The notes beneath the pieces were generated by a model. The model had not been told where the DNA came from and ran no database searches. It saw only the letters and a program-made list of their open reading frames with translations. From Paraglaciecola sp. 20A4 (GTDB taxonomy: Bacteria; Pseudomonadota; Gammaproteobacteria; Enterobacterales; Alteromonadaceae): a DNA stretch of 64,000 nt. The DNA is taken from contig NZ_WTPY01000017.1 in the NCBI RefSeq assembly GCF_011378905.1, forward strand, positions 28,542 to 92,541. Direction: 5' to 3'. Positions within the stretch are counted from its first letter, which is position 1, and the number at the start of each line of letters is the position of its first letter. The position numbers were made by a program, and so were the translations under genes. Of the stretch, positions 16,014 to 26,181 are shown one piece after another.

Positions 16014-18686
16014 ATGGCTGATATGATGCATCCGGATGTGGATCCACAAGAAACGCAAGAATGGTTAGATGCCCTTGACGCAGTATTAGAAGAGGAAGGC
16101 ATTGACCGTGCGCACTATTTGCTAGAAAGCTTAATAGACAAAGCCCGTCGCAATGGTGCCTACCTGCCCTATGATGCGACCACAGCATATATCAATACGA
16201 TCCCAGCTGGCCAAGAGCCAACTATGCCTGGTGATCAAACCCTCGAAGCTAATATCCGCAGAGCCATCCGCTGGAACGCGATGATGATGGTGCTTCGTGG
16301 CTCTAAGAAAGATTTAGAGCTAGGTGGCCATATTTCAAGTTTTGCCTCATCAGCCATGCTTTACGATGTGGGCTTTAACCACTTTTTCCGTGCACCCAAT
16401 GATAAAGACGGCGGCGACTTTTTGTTCGTTCAAGGCCACGTATCACCGGGTATTTACTCACGCGCCTTCATTGAAGGTCGTTTGAGCGAAGAGCAGCTTG
16501 ATGGTTTCCGTCAAGAAGTGAACGGCAAAGGTATTTCGTCTTACCCGCACCCTAAACTTATGCCTGATTTTTGGCAGTTCCCTACGGTATCAATGGGTCT
16601 TGGTCCGATGCAGGCTATTTACCTTGCTCGATTCCTTAAGTATCTCACAAGCCGTGGTTTGAAAGACTGTTCAGATCAGCGCGTGTGGTGCTTTATGGGT
16701 GACGGCGAAGTAGATGAGCCAGAAAGCTTAGGTGCTATTGGCCTTGCTTCACGTGAAGGACTCGATAACTTAACGTTTGTTATTAACTGTAACCTACAAC
16801 GTTTAGATGGACCGGTACGTGGTAACGGCAAAATTATTCAAGAGCTTGAAGGCACGTTCCGCGGCGCTGGTTGGGAAGTGTTGAAAGTTATTTGGGGTCG
16901 CTATTGGGATCCATTATTGGCCCGCGATTCATCAGGTAAGTTACTTGACGTTATGAACGAAACCGTTGATGGCGAGTATCAGAATTACAAAGCTAAAGGT
17001 GGCGCTTACACCCGTGAGAACTTCTTTGGTAAGTACCCTGAACTAAAAGAAATGGTGTCGAATATGTCTGATGATGATATTTGGCGCTTGAACCGTGGCG
17101 GACATGATCCCGTTAAAGTTTATGCTGCGTATAAACGCGCAACTGAAACGAAAGGTCGTCCTCAGGTTATCCTAGCTAAAACCGTTAAAGGTTACGGTAT
17201 GGGTGCTGCAGGCGAAGGTAAAAACATCGCGCATAACGTTAAGAAAATGGATATCGAATCAGTACGTCACTATCGCGACCGTTTCAATATCCCTGTTGCT
17301 GACGAAGATATTGCTAGCCTGCCTTACTTCAAGTTCGCTGAAGACAGCGATGAAATGAAATACTTACGCTCTCGTCGTGAATCATTACATGGTTATATGC
17401 CTGTTCGTTTAGCGAAAAGCACAGAAGATCTACCGGCACCGCCGCTTAAAGCTTTTGAAGCGATTACAAAAGGTTCTGGTGATCGTGAAATATCGACCAC
17501 TATGGCATTTGTACGGGTATTAACCGTAATGTTAAAGGACAAAAAAGTTGGCTCACGCGTGGTGCCAATCATTCCTGATGAAGCGCGTACCTTCGGTATG
17601 GAAGGTTTGTTCCGTCAAGTAGGTATTTACTCTAATGGCGGTCAAAAGTACGTTCCACAAGATAAAGACCAAGTGGCTTACTATCGTGAAGATGAAAAAG
17701 GCCAAGTACTGCAAGAAGGTATCAACGAGTTAGGTGCAATGGCATCTTTTGTTGCTGCTGGTACGTCTTACTCAACGAACGATTTACCGATGATCCCGGT
17801 TTACATTTACTACTCAATGTTTGGTTTCCAACGCGTTGGCGACATGGCTTGGGCTGCAGGCGATAGCCAAACCCGCGGATTCTTAGTAGGCGGCACCGCC
17901 GGTCGAACAACGCTTAATGGCGAAGGTTTGCAACATCAAGATGGGCACAGTCACATCCAAGCGGCTTTAATCCCGAACTGTGTGTCTTACGACCCTACGT
18001 ATGGTTATGAAATTGCAGTTATCGTACAAGACGGCATGCGTCGTATGTTCGAAGAGCAAGAAAATGTCTTCTATTACCTGACCGTTATGAACGAAAACTA
18101 CGTTCAACCTGCCATGCCAGAGAACGTTACTGAAGGTATCGTAAAAGGTATTTACAAGCTTGAACATCAAGGTAATGCAAACAACAAGAAGAAAGTTAAG
18201 CTTCTTGGTTCTGGCACCATACTTGAGCAAGTGCGCAAAGCAGCAAAAATTTTGCATGATAAATATTCTGTCGCTTCAGAAGTGTATAGCGTCACCTCGT
18301 TTAATGAACTGGCCCGTGACGGTGTTGATTGTGAGCATTTTAACTTACTCAACCCTGAAAAAGACCAACGCGTTCCTTACATCACAACCGTATTGAATAA
18401 CGGTTTTGACGGCCCAACAATTGCCGCTACGGATTACATCAAGAGCTATGTAGATCAAGTTCGTGCTTTTGTTCCTGGTCAATATAAAGTGTTAGGCACT
18501 GATGGTTTTGGCCGCTCTGATAGCCGCGATAATTTGCGTCACCATTTCGAAGTAGATGCGAAATTTGTCGTTATTGCAGCGCTTCGTGAGTTGGTGACCG
18601 CTGGCGATATCGACAAAAAAGTGTTGCTAGACGCCATTGCAGAGTTTGGCATTGACCAAAACAAAATTAACCCGCTTTACGCGTAA
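16014..18686 (+). CDS. aceE: Pyruvate dehydrogenase E1 component, homodimeric type
   Basis: An 890-residue thiamin-diphosphate enzyme that decarboxylates pyruvate and acetylates the lipoyl groups of AceF. E. coli AceE has 887 residues. The TPP-binding motif GDGEVDEPES is visible, and the protein is collinear with AceE throughout (GHISSFASSAMLYDVGFNHFFR, YYSMFGFQRVGD, DGHSHIQAALIPN). AGGAGAG lies 4 bases before the ATG. It follows pdhR by 107 bases, with no obvious terminator between them. Confidence 0.98.
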   Translation: MADMMHPDVDPQETQEWLDALDAVLEEEGIDRAHYLLESLIDKARRNGAYLPYDATTAYINTIPAGQEPTMPGDQTLEANIRRAIRWNAMMMVLRGSKKDLELGGHISSFASSAMLYDVGFNHFFRAPNDKDGGDFLFVQGHVSPGIYSRAFIEGRLSEEQLDGFRQEVNGKGISSYPHPKLMPDFWQFPTVSMGLGPMQAIYLARFLKYLTSRGLKDCSDQRVWCFMGDGEVDEPESLGAIGLASREGLDNLTFVINCNLQRLDGPVRGNGKIIQELEGTFRGAGWEVLKVIWGRYWDPLLARDSSGKLLDVMNETVDGEYQNYKAKGGAYTRENFFGKYPELKEMVSNMSDDDIWRLNRGGHDPVKVYAAYKRATETKGRPQVILAKTVKGYGMGAAGEGKNIAHNVKKMDIESVRHYRDRFNIPVADEDIASLPYFKFAEDSDEMKYLRSRRESLHGYMPVRLAKSTEDLPAPPLKAFEAITKGSGDREISTTMAFVRVLTVMLKDKKVGSRVVPIIPDEARTFGMEGLFRQVGIYSNGGQKYVPQDKDQVAYYREDEKGQVLQEGINELGAMASFVAAGTSYSTNDLPMIPVYIYYSMFGFQRVGDMAWAAGDSQTRGFLVGGTAGRTTLNGEGLQHQDGHSHIQAALIPNCVSYDPTYGYEIAVIVQDGMRRMFEEQENVFYYLTVMNENYVQPAMPENVTEGIVKGIYKLEHQGNANNKKKVKLLGSGTILEQVRKAAKILHDKYSVASEVYSVTSFNELARDGVDCEHFNLLNPEKDQRVPYITTVLNNGFDGPTIAATDYIKSYVDQVRAFVPGQYKVLGTDGFGRSDSRDNLRHHFEVDAKFVVIAALRELVTAGDIDKKVLLDAIAEFGIDQNKINPLYA

Positions 18687-18707
18687 CCATTAGAGGATTT
18701 AATCAAA

Positions 18708-20726
18708 ATGTCAGATATAAAAGATGTATTGGTACCCGATGTTGGTGGCGATGAAGTAGAAGTCATTGAAGTACTTGTCGCCGTTGGCGACGACGTAGAG
18801 GCTGAAACATCACTGATTACAGTAGAAAGCGACAAAGCGAGCATGGATATTCCTGCTCCTTTCGCTGGAAAAATCAGTGAAATTTCTGTCAACGTAGGCG
18901 ATAAAATCAGCCAAGACCAGCTCATTATGAAGTTGTCCAGTGGTGCCAGTGCGCCGCAAGAAGACAAAACACCAGCACCTGCGCCAGCTCAGGAAGAGCA
19001 AGCACCCGCGGCGTCAAAGGCTGAGCAAGAAGCGCCTCAAGGGGCAGCGGAGACTCAAGAGGCAGCTGAGGCTCAAGTCATTGAGGTAACGGTACCTGAT
19101 ATCGGTGGAGACACTGATGTTGAAATCATTGAAATACTGGTTGCAGTAGGTGACAGCATTGATGAAGAAACTGGCTTAATTACCCTGGAAACTGATAAAG
19201 CGACCATGGACGTGCCCGCTCCTAAAGCGGGTATCGTTAAAGAAATTAAAGTCAAAACAGGGGATAAAGTATCTGAAGGCTCTTTGGTATTGTTGTTAGA
19301 AGTAGCAGGAAGTGCCCCGGCGAAAGCTGACGCTGCACCTCAAGCACAATCGGCTCCAACTCAACAAAGTCAGCCTGAAAGTGCTCCTGCTGTGGAAGAA
19401 GAGCAAGCCTCTAGTGAGCCTGAAATAATTGAAGTAAAGGTTCCTGATATTGGTGGAGACACTGATGTTGACGTCATCGAGGTTTTAGTTGCCGTTGGCG
19501 ATAAAATCGACGAAGAAACTGGTTTAATTACCCTAGAAACTGATAAAGCGACCATGGACGTACCTGCGCCTAAAGCGGGTGTGGTAAAAGAGCTGAAAAT
19601 CAATGTCGGTGACAAGGTATCGGAAGGTTCAGTTGTATTATTGTTGGAAGTAGCAGGTAGTGCACCAAAGGCAGCCCCTAAAGCAGCACCAAAGGCTCCT
19701 GAACCCCAAGCTGCTCAAACCGCTGCTCCGGCAAAAAACACTCCTAGATCTGCTCCCGTTCCCCATCATCCTTCGGCGGGTGAGCGCAGTAAAGCAGGTA
19801 AAGTACATGCATCACCTTCAGTGCGCCGTGTGGCGCGGGAATTTGGCGTAGACTTATCTCAGGTTAAGGGGACAGGTCCAAAAAATCGCGTATTGAAAGA
19901 AGACATACAATCATACGTTAAGTACGAGTTGTCTCGTCCTAAAATGACCGCAGGCTCTTCTGTCAGTACTGGCGGCGGTGGCTTACAAGTACTTGCGCCG
20001 CCTAAGGTTGATTTCAGTAAATTCGGCGAAATAGAAGAAATTCCATTAACCCGTATCCAGAAAATTTCTGGTCCAAACTTGCATCGTAACTGGGTAACTA
20101 TCCCGCACGTTACACAGTTTGAAGAAGCTGATATCACAGATTTAGAAGCCTTCCGTAAGCAACAAAATGTTGTCGCTGAAAAGAAAAAGCTTGGCTTTAA
20201 AATAACACCATTGGTGTTCATGATGAAAGCCGTTGCCGATGCGCTTCAAGCTTACCCTGTATTTAATTCTTCATTATCTGCCTCTGGCGAAAGCTTGATC
20301 CAGAAGAAGTATTTCCACGTGGGTATTGCCGTTGAAACGCCAAATGGTCTTGTAGTACCGGTAGTCCGTGATGTCGATAAAAAAGGCATATACGCGTTAT
20401 CAAAAGAGTTAATGGAAATAAGCATTAAAGCCCGAGACGGCAAACTGAAATCCACTGACATGCAAGGCAGCTGTTTTACCATATCTAGCTTAGGCGGAAT
20501 TGGTGGAACTGCGTTTACACCTATTGTAAATGCTCCGGATGTCGCCATATTAGGTGTGTCTAAGAGTGAAATGAAGCCGAAATGGAACGGTAAAGACTTT
20601 GAGCCAAGGCTAATGTTGCCTTTATCGCTGTCTTACGATCACCGAGTCATTGATGGTGCAGTTGCCGCACGCTTTGCTGTGCACTTAAGTAAAGTCTTGG
20701 GTGATTTACGCGAAATGTTACTGTAA
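18708..20726 (+). CDS. aceF: Dihydrolipoamide acetyltransferase (PDH E2) with three lipoyl domains
   Basis: A 672-residue E2 core that passes acetyl groups to coenzyme A. E. coli AceF has 630 residues. Three lipoyl domains carry the modified lysines Lys43, Lys164 and Lys280 in DKA contexts. The second and third are nearly identical, while the first is more divergent (SDKASMDIP). Ala/Pro/Gln-rich linkers separate them. The E1/E3-binding domain is at about residues 367-404, and the catalytic domain runs from about 440 to the end with the DHRVIDG motif (His645, Asp649). It starts 21 bases after aceE. Confidence 0.98.
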   Translation: MSDIKDVLVPDVGGDEVEVIEVLVAVGDDVEAETSLITVESDKASMDIPAPFAGKISEISVNVGDKISQDQLIMKLSSGASAPQEDKTPAPAPAQEEQAPAASKAEQEAPQGAAETQEAAEAQVIEVTVPDIGGDTDVEIIEILVAVGDSIDEETGLITLETDKATMDVPAPKAGIVKEIKVKTGDKVSEGSLVLLLEVAGSAPAKADAAPQAQSAPTQQSQPESAPAVEEEQASSEPEIIEVKVPDIGGDTDVDVIEVLVAVGDKIDEETGLITLETDKATMDVPAPKAGVVKELKINVGDKVSEGSVVLLLEVAGSAPKAAPKAAPKAPEPQAAQTAAPAKNTPRSAPVPHHPSAGERSKAGKVHASPSVRRVAREFGVDLSQVKGTGPKNRVLKEDIQSYVKYELSRPKMTAGSSVSTGGGGLQVLAPPKVDFSKFGEIEEIPLTRIQKISGPNLHRNWVTIPHVTQFEEADITDLEAFRKQQNVVAEKKKLGFKITPLVFMMKAVADALQAYPVFNSSLSASGESLIQKKYFHVGIAVETPNGLVVPVVRDVDKKGIYALSKELMEISIKARDGKLKSTDMQGSCFTISSLGGIGGTAFTPIVNAPDVAILGVSKSEMKPKWNGKDFEPRLMLPLSLSYDHRVIDGAVAARFAVHLSKVLGDLREMLL

Positions 20727-20735
20727 CGAATAGCG

Positions 20736-20770
20736 AGGCGATAATGTGCAAAAAGTTATCGCCTTTTCTT
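20736..20770 (+). terminator. Hairpin between aceF and lpdA
   Basis: AGGCGATAA (20736-20744) and TTATCGCCT (20756-20764) form a 9-bp stem followed by TTTCTTT. It may partly terminate the pdhR-aceEF transcript. In E. coli lpd likewise has an additional promoter of its own. Confidence 0.7.
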
Positions 20771-20838
20771 TGCTAACCAGTCGTCGGCTAGGTAGAATTT
20801 CGTCGAGTCTGGAAGAAAATCAATAGATTGAGGTCAAA

Positions 20839-22263
20839 ATGAGCGAAATAAAAACTCAGTTGGTAGTGCTTGGTGCGGGCCCCGGTGGTTATTCCGCAGC
20901 TTTCCGTGCAGCCGACTTAGGTATCGAAACTGTAATTGTTGACGTAAACAGCAAACTGGGTGGTGTATGCTTGAACGTAGGTTGTATCCCCTCTAAAGCA
21001 TTGCTTCACGTCGCGAAAGTCATAGAAGAAGCCAAAGCATTATCTGCTCATGGCGTAGATTTTGGTGAACCAAAATTTGATCTAGACAAAATTCGTGGTT
21101 GGAAAGACAGTGTCGTTGACAAACTAACCGGCGGTCTTGCTGGTATGTCTAAAATGCGTAAAGTAAAGCATGTTCAAGGCTACGGAAAATTCACTGGTGC
21201 CAATACGCTTGAAGTTGTTGGCGACGATGGCAAAACAACCATTTCTTTTGATAATGCAATTATCGCGGCCGGCTCTGAGCCTGTTAGTTTGCCTTTTATC
21301 CCACAAGATGATCCTCGTGTAATTGACTCAACTGGCGCACTGGAGATGGCTGACATCCCTGGAAAAATGCTCGTATTGGGTGGCGGTATCATCGGTCTTG
21401 AAATGGGCACGGTATACAGCGCGCTAGGGTCAAAAATCGATGTGGTAGAGTTCTTGGACCAATTGGTTCCAGCTGCTGATAAAGACATCGTCAAAATTTA
21501 TCAAAAAACCGTTAAAGATAAATTCAATATCATGCTTGAAACCAAGGTAACCGCGGTTGAAGCAAAAGAAGACGGTTTATACGTAACGTTTGAAGGCAAA
21601 CAAGCGCCAGCAGAACCCGTTAAATACGACAAAGTATTAGTCGCTGTTGGTCGTCGCCCTAACGGTAAGTTAGTTGACGCTGACAAAGCAGGCGTAACGG
21701 TAGATGAGCGCGGCTTTATCAATGTTGATAAGCAAATGCGTACCAACGTTAGCAGTATTTTTGCGATCGGTGATTTAGTAGGCCAGCCTATGCTAGCCCA
21801 TAAAGCTGTTCATGAAGGCCATGTAGCTGCCGAAGTTATCTCTGGTATGAAGCATTACTTCGACCCTAAATGTATACCGTCAGTTGCTTATACCGAACCA
21901 GAAATGGCATGGGTTGGATTAACTGAAAAAGAAGCAAAAGAACAAGGTGTTAGCTATGAAACAGCTAGTTTCCCTTGGGCGGCTTCTGGTCGTGCAATTG
22001 CCTCTGCTGCCACTAACGGTATGACTAAGCTTATTTTCGATAAAGACACACATCGCATTATCGGTGGTGCCATTGTTGGAACGAATGCGGGTGAAATGTT
22101 GGGTGAAATCGGTCTTGCGATCGAAATGGGTGCTGATGCAGAAGACATCGCATTAACCATCCATGCACATCCTACATTGAATGAGTCTATTGGTTTAGCC
22201 GCTGAAATGTATGAAGGTAGCATTACAGATTTACCTAATCCAAAAGCGAAGAAGAAGAAATAA
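20839..22263 (+). CDS. lpdA: Dihydrolipoyl dehydrogenase (E3)
   Basis: A 474-residue flavoprotein that reoxidises dihydrolipoyl groups of pyruvate and 2-oxoglutarate dehydrogenases with NAD+. The FAD motif GAGPGGYSAAFRAA is at residues 12-25. The redox-active disulfide is Cys44-Cys49 in GGVCLNVGCIPSK. The NAD motif GGGIIGLEMG and the C-terminal HAHPTLNES active-site segment are present. The length equals E. coli Lpd. A 112-base gap with a hairpin separates it from aceF. Confidence 0.98.
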   Translation: MSEIKTQLVVLGAGPGGYSAAFRAADLGIETVIVDVNSKLGGVCLNVGCIPSKALLHVAKVIEEAKALSAHGVDFGEPKFDLDKIRGWKDSVVDKLTGGLAGMSKMRKVKHVQGYGKFTGANTLEVVGDDGKTTISFDNAIIAAGSEPVSLPFIPQDDPRVIDSTGALEMADIPGKMLVLGGGIIGLEMGTVYSALGSKIDVVEFLDQLVPAADKDIVKIYQKTVKDKFNIMLETKVTAVEAKEDGLYVTFEGKQAPAEPVKYDKVLVAVGRRPNGKLVDADKAGVTVDERGFINVDKQMRTNVSSIFAIGDLVGQPMLAHKAVHEGHVAAEVISGMKHYFDPKCIPSVAYTEPEMAWVGLTEKEAKEQGVSYETASFPWAASGRAIASAATNGMTKLIFDKDTHRIIGGAIVGTNAGEMLGEIGLAIEMGADAEDIALTIHAHPTLNESIGLAAEMYEGSITDLPNPKAKKKK

Positions 22264-22295
22264 ATACAGCCGAGGAACTGCCAAGTTCCGTCGTC

Positions 22296-22322
22296 AAAAG
22301 GGCCTTCGAAGGCCCTTTTTTA
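22296..22322 (+). terminator. Strong terminator after lpdA
   Basis: AAAAGGGCCTTCGAAGGCCCTTTT is a palindromic stem followed by further Ts. A smaller GGAACT/AGTTCC hairpin at 22274-22289 precedes it. Confidence 0.92.
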
Positions 22323-22557
22323 TTGCCTTTGAACCTGAAGAAACATCTCTTTTATCGTAAGCTGCGTCGAAATAACGAGTTATTCAGCTAAACGACTTAT
22401 GTTACAAATTTTCACACTTATTCATCCAAGGTTTTTGCACTCACCTCAAGTTGTCATTAGACTGCTGACTGCTAAAAACGACAGAAAAAAAGTGAGTATA
22501 CCGCGCCCTAAAGGTACTTTAGGCACAAAGGGGTATCATCACATCACAAGGAAAAAT

Positions 22558-24639
22558 ATGAAAAAGCTATCTTTAGTAGCAATGAGCGTGTGCATTGCTT
22601 TGGGTCTTAGCGCATGCAGTCCTGCGCCAGAACAAAAATCAGAAAATAAGCAAGAGGCAATGAAAGTTGTTGAGAAAAAAGCCCCTGTATTATCTGGTAT
22701 TGATTTAACCGCGATCGATGAAAGTGTCCGCCCACAAGACGATTTATTTCGTCATGTAAACGGTACTTGGTTAGAAAATACAGAGATCCCCGGCGATAAG
22801 TCGACCTACGGTGTATTCAATGTATTATACGATAACACGCAAGATAATCTGAAAGCGCTTATCCAAGAAGCTGCGGACACGGATGCCCAAAAAGGCTCTA
22901 ACACGCAAAAATTAGGCGACATGTACAACAGCTATATGGATGTTGATCTCGCAAACAAATTAGGCCTTTCTCCTTTGCAAGCCGAGCTTGATAGCATCAA
23001 TAATATCAGTGATATGAAACAAGTATCAGCTAAGTTTGGTGAACTCTATACAAAAGGTATTGGTGGTATATTTAATTTTTATGTCTCTCCGGACGCGAAA
23101 AATCCTGAAGTGGTGGGCATGTATTTAATCCAAGGTGGTTTAACATTACCTGATCGGGATTATTACAGCAAAGACGATGATAAATTTGTGAAATTTCGCC
23201 AAGCTACACAAAAGTATATGGCCGACGTGCTTGCTACTGCTGGTGTTGAAAACCCTGAAGTCGCGGCTAGTGACTTAATGGATTTAGAAAAAGACATTGC
23301 CTCTAAACATATTTCGCGTGTTGAAAGTCGCGATGCAGAAAAGAACTATAACAAGCGCAGTACCGAAGAAGTCAAAAGCCTAATGGGTAGTAGCTTTGAT
23401 TGGCAGGCGTATGCAGATGCGAGTGGCATTGGTAGTGTTGAGGAAATCATCGTTCGCAATATGCCGTATTTTGAAGCCGTTGGTGAAATTTACGCGAATC
23501 ATGACGTGCAAGTGTGGAAAAACTATCTTACTTACAATCTTGTTGACGCGTATGCATCGCAATTAAACGAAGAGCTGGTAAACCTGCATTTTGATTTTCA
23601 TTCAAAAACATTAAATGGTATTCCAGAACAACAACCTCGCTGGAAACGCGCCGTTGCCGCTACCAGTAGTGTCTTAGGTGAAGTCCTAGGCCAACAATAT
23701 GTCGAACGTCATTTTACGCCTGAAGCTAAAGCGAAAATGGATGAGTTAGTTAAAAATCTAACCAAAGCTTACGGTGAAAGCATTGATACATTAGATTGGA
23801 TGTCGCCTGAAACCAAAAAAGCCGCTCGTGAAAAGCTCGCTAAGTTTACACCTAAAATTGGTTACCCTGATAAATGGCGCAGCTACGATGATTTGACAAT
23901 TGATGCTGATGATTTGGTTGGTAATTACATTCGTTATTTTGAATTTGATCATGCAGTTGACGTAGCTAAAATCGGCAAACCTGTTGATAAAGCAGATTGG
24001 GGCATGACGCCGCAAACTATCAACGCCTATTACAGCCCAGTGCGCAATGAAATCGTCTTCCCAGCAGGGATCCTACAATCACCTTTCTTTGACATGACTG
24101 CTGACGACGCCGTTAACTACGGTGCGATAGGTGCTGTTATAGGGCATGAAATTGGTCACGGATTTGACGACCAAGGTTCTAAATATGATGGCGATGGCAA
24201 TTTACGCAGTTGGTGGAGTGATGCGGATCGCAGTGCATTTGATGTTTTGGGCAAAAAACTCGTTGCGCAATTTAATGCCTTTGAGCCCATCCCTGACCAA
24301 CATGTGAATGGTGAACTTACCCTTGGCGAGAATATCGGCGATTTAGCAGGTGTAACCATTGGGTATAAGGCTTATCACATGTCTCTTGGAAATGACGAAG
24401 GTAAAGTCATTGACGGCTTAACGGGCGACCAACGCTTCTTTATGGGTTATGCCCAAGTATGGCGTAGCAAAATGCGTGAAGATGCATTACGTGCTCGTTT
24501 GCTGAGCGACCCCCATTCACCTGGCGAGTACCGTGTAAATGGTATCGTAGGTAACGTAGACGCCTTTTATAAAGCCTTTGATGTTAAAGAAGGCGATAAG
24601 ATGTATCTGGCGCCAGAAGACCGCGTTAAAATTTGGTAA
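22558..24639 (+). CDS. M13-family metallopeptidase lipoprotein (PepO/neprilysin type)
   Basis: A 693-residue periplasmic zinc endopeptidase of the neprilysin/PepO family that probably degrades peptides. The lipoprotein signal ends in LSAC (Cys20). The PF05649-like N-terminal domain fills about residues 45-430. The catalytic domain contains NAYYSP, HEIGH at 530-534 and ENIGD with the third zinc ligand Glu591 and Asp595. The ATG at 22558 has AAGGAA 6 bases upstream and gives the signal peptide; the open frame back to 22399 adds only non-coding-like sequence. Confidence 0.94.
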   Translation: MKKLSLVAMSVCIALGLSACSPAPEQKSENKQEAMKVVEKKAPVLSGIDLTAIDESVRPQDDLFRHVNGTWLENTEIPGDKSTYGVFNVLYDNTQDNLKALIQEAADTDAQKGSNTQKLGDMYNSYMDVDLANKLGLSPLQAELDSINNISDMKQVSAKFGELYTKGIGGIFNFYVSPDAKNPEVVGMYLIQGGLTLPDRDYYSKDDDKFVKFRQATQKYMADVLATAGVENPEVAASDLMDLEKDIASKHISRVESRDAEKNYNKRSTEEVKSLMGSSFDWQAYADASGIGSVEEIIVRNMPYFEAVGEIYANHDVQVWKNYLTYNLVDAYASQLNEELVNLHFDFHSKTLNGIPEQQPRWKRAVAATSSVLGEVLGQQYVERHFTPEAKAKMDELVKNLTKAYGESIDTLDWMSPETKKAAREKLAKFTPKIGYPDKWRSYDDLTIDADDLVGNYIRYFEFDHAVDVAKIGKPVDKADWGMTPQTINAYYSPVRNEIVFPAGILQSPFFDMTADDAVNYGAIGAVIGHEIGHGFDDQGSKYDGDGNLRSWWSDADRSAFDVLGKKLVAQFNAFEPIPDQHVNGELTLGENIGDLAGVTIGYKAYHMSLGNDEGKVIDGLTGDQRFFMGYAQVWRSKMREDALRARLLSDPHSPGEYRVNGIVGNVDAFYKAFDVKEGDKMYLAPEDRVKIW

Positions 24640-24662
24640 TATAAATTAAACAGCAATATCAC

Positions 24663-24698
24663 AGCCAACTCGGATATCACATCTGAGTTGGCTTTTTT
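24663..24698 (+). terminator. Terminator after the M13 peptidase
   Basis: AGCCAACTC (24663-24671) and GAGTTGGCT (24685-24693) form the stem, followed by a T run. It lies 24 bases past the stop. Confidence 0.88.
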
Positions 24699-24805
24699 AT
24701 GCATGGTTTTGTGCTAGGCGTTTGTGCTGGTAAGTTAATTTTAAAACTCCATCATTGTTAGCAGTACCATTTTACGTCAGCTCATCGTAAACTTTAATCA
24801 ATCAA

Positions 24806-25072
24806 GTGATTGAGAACCCTGCATTGCAACAACTCGAAATATTCCACATAGACAGCCCATGTATTGGTATATGCCAGTCGGGTCCTCGTGGATATTGTCT
24901 AGGATGTTACCGTTCTAGAGAGGAACGTTTGCACTGGATTAACTTAGACGATCACGTTAAGAGTAAAATTGTTAAAGCGTGTGTATTACGCAAAAAGCGC
25001 GCGTTTGCCCGCAAGCACAGCACAGAACCCGTTATATCTGAGGACCCAGTACAAGGCGATCTGCTTGATTAG
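24806..25072 (+). CDS. DUF1289 domain protein
   Basis: An 88-residue cytosolic protein with the DUF1289 (YdhL-like) cysteine pattern SPCIGICQ followed by GYCLGCYRSREER and HWINL. The four cysteines suggest a small metal site. The function is unknown. The start is GTG at 24806, with no strong ribosome site. The stop overlaps by four bases the stop of the convergent hydrolase gene at 25069. Confidence 0.8.
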   Translation: MIENPALQQLEIFHIDSPCIGICQSGPRGYCLGCYRSREERLHWINLDDHVKSKIVKACVLRKKRAFARKHSTEPVISEDPVQGDLLD

Positions 25073-26010
25073 CAGACTTCTTGCAGAGCCTCACGATTAT
25101 TGTTTGCCGAGGATGCAACGAGAGCAATATCATCCACTATCTGTTGCCATAGTTCAGTCGGCAAGGTGTGTCCCATGCCAGCATATATTCGGAGTTTCGC
25201 ACCTGCAATTGCACTCGCTGTTGCATGCCCATTACTGACTGGCAACATAGGATCTGCATCACCGTGAATAACCAAAGTAGGCAGGGATAATGAATTTAAT
25301 GCGGACGTTCTATCTTTGGCAGCTAATATTGCAGAAAATTGTCGCAATACACCTTCTGGATTAAGCCCCCGGTCGTATGCTTTGTTAATCAATTTTGAGG
25401 TACGCAAAAAATCAAAGGTATAATAATCTCCGTGAAGCGTTCGCCAAAATTCAATGCCACTAGCAATTCCTTTATCCCGTTTTTTAGGCATTGGTTTAAG
25501 CAATTTATAGACGACGTCCCTATTAGGCCTATGCAAATTCTTATTGCCTGTACTGGACATAATTGACGTTAGACTCAGTACCTTTTGCGGATATTCAATC
25601 GCTAGAATTTGCGCAATCATGCCTCCCATAGACGCACCAACAATATGCGCTTTGGGCACATTTAAATGTTCCATTAAGCCAATAACGTCTTTTGCCATAT
25701 CAACTAATGTGTAAGGGATAGGAACCTGCGCACCGAGTAAACCACTTGCAATAAGTTGCAATAAATTTGGCGTAAACTTATCGTCGATGTATGTGCTTTC
25801 CCCCACATCTCGATTATCGAAACGAATGACCCAAAAGCCCTGTTCTGCAAGCAATTGACAAAACTCATCTTCCCAGAAAATGCGCTGAGCACCAAGTCCC
25901 ATAATTAGCATCAAAGGTATATTCTGTTGGTTACCGAAGGTATCGAATGCAATCTGAAGTGGTGCTGCATTATTTTTGCAATTTAGTTCGATTAACTGGT
26001 TCTTAGCCAT
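25069..26010 (-). CDS. Alpha/beta hydrolase
   Basis: A 313-residue cytosolic hydrolase. The oxyanion region is LIMGLGAQRIFW, the FDNRDVGES segment follows, the nucleophile elbow is VGASMGGM, and the late acid and histidine segments are VIHGDADPMLP and GMGHTLP. This pattern is common in esterases related to polyketide-cyclisation or aclacinomycin methylesterase-like enzymes. The substrate cannot be told. The gene is convergent with the DUF1289 gene. Confidence 0.88.
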   Translation of the reverse strand: MAKNQLIELNCKNNAAPLQIAFDTFGNQQNIPLMLIMGLGAQRIFWEDEFCQLLAEQGFWVIRFDNRDVGESTYIDDKFTPNLLQLIASGLLGAQVPIPYTLVDMAKDVIGLMEHLNVPKAHIVGASMGGMIAQILAIEYPQKVLSLTSIMSSTGNKNLHRPNRDVVYKLLKPMPKKRDKGIASGIEFWRTLHGDYYTFDFLRTSKLINKAYDRGLNPEGVLRQFSAILAAKDRTSALNSLSLPTLVIHGDADPMLPVSNGHATASAIAGAKLRIYAGMGHTLPTELWQQIVDDIALVASSANNNREALQEVC

Positions 26011-26181
26011 AAAAATTGTAACCTAAAATAGTTTTTAGCCCACAGTATGCGCAAAAATATGGCCATACCAAGATAGAATAACGTTTAGCACTGTTACCCT
26101 TTTGGCTATGCAAAGTGACTTTAGTTCCGCATACCTCGTTCAATGCTTATACTGAACCAACAACAGTAAAGGGAATGTTAT

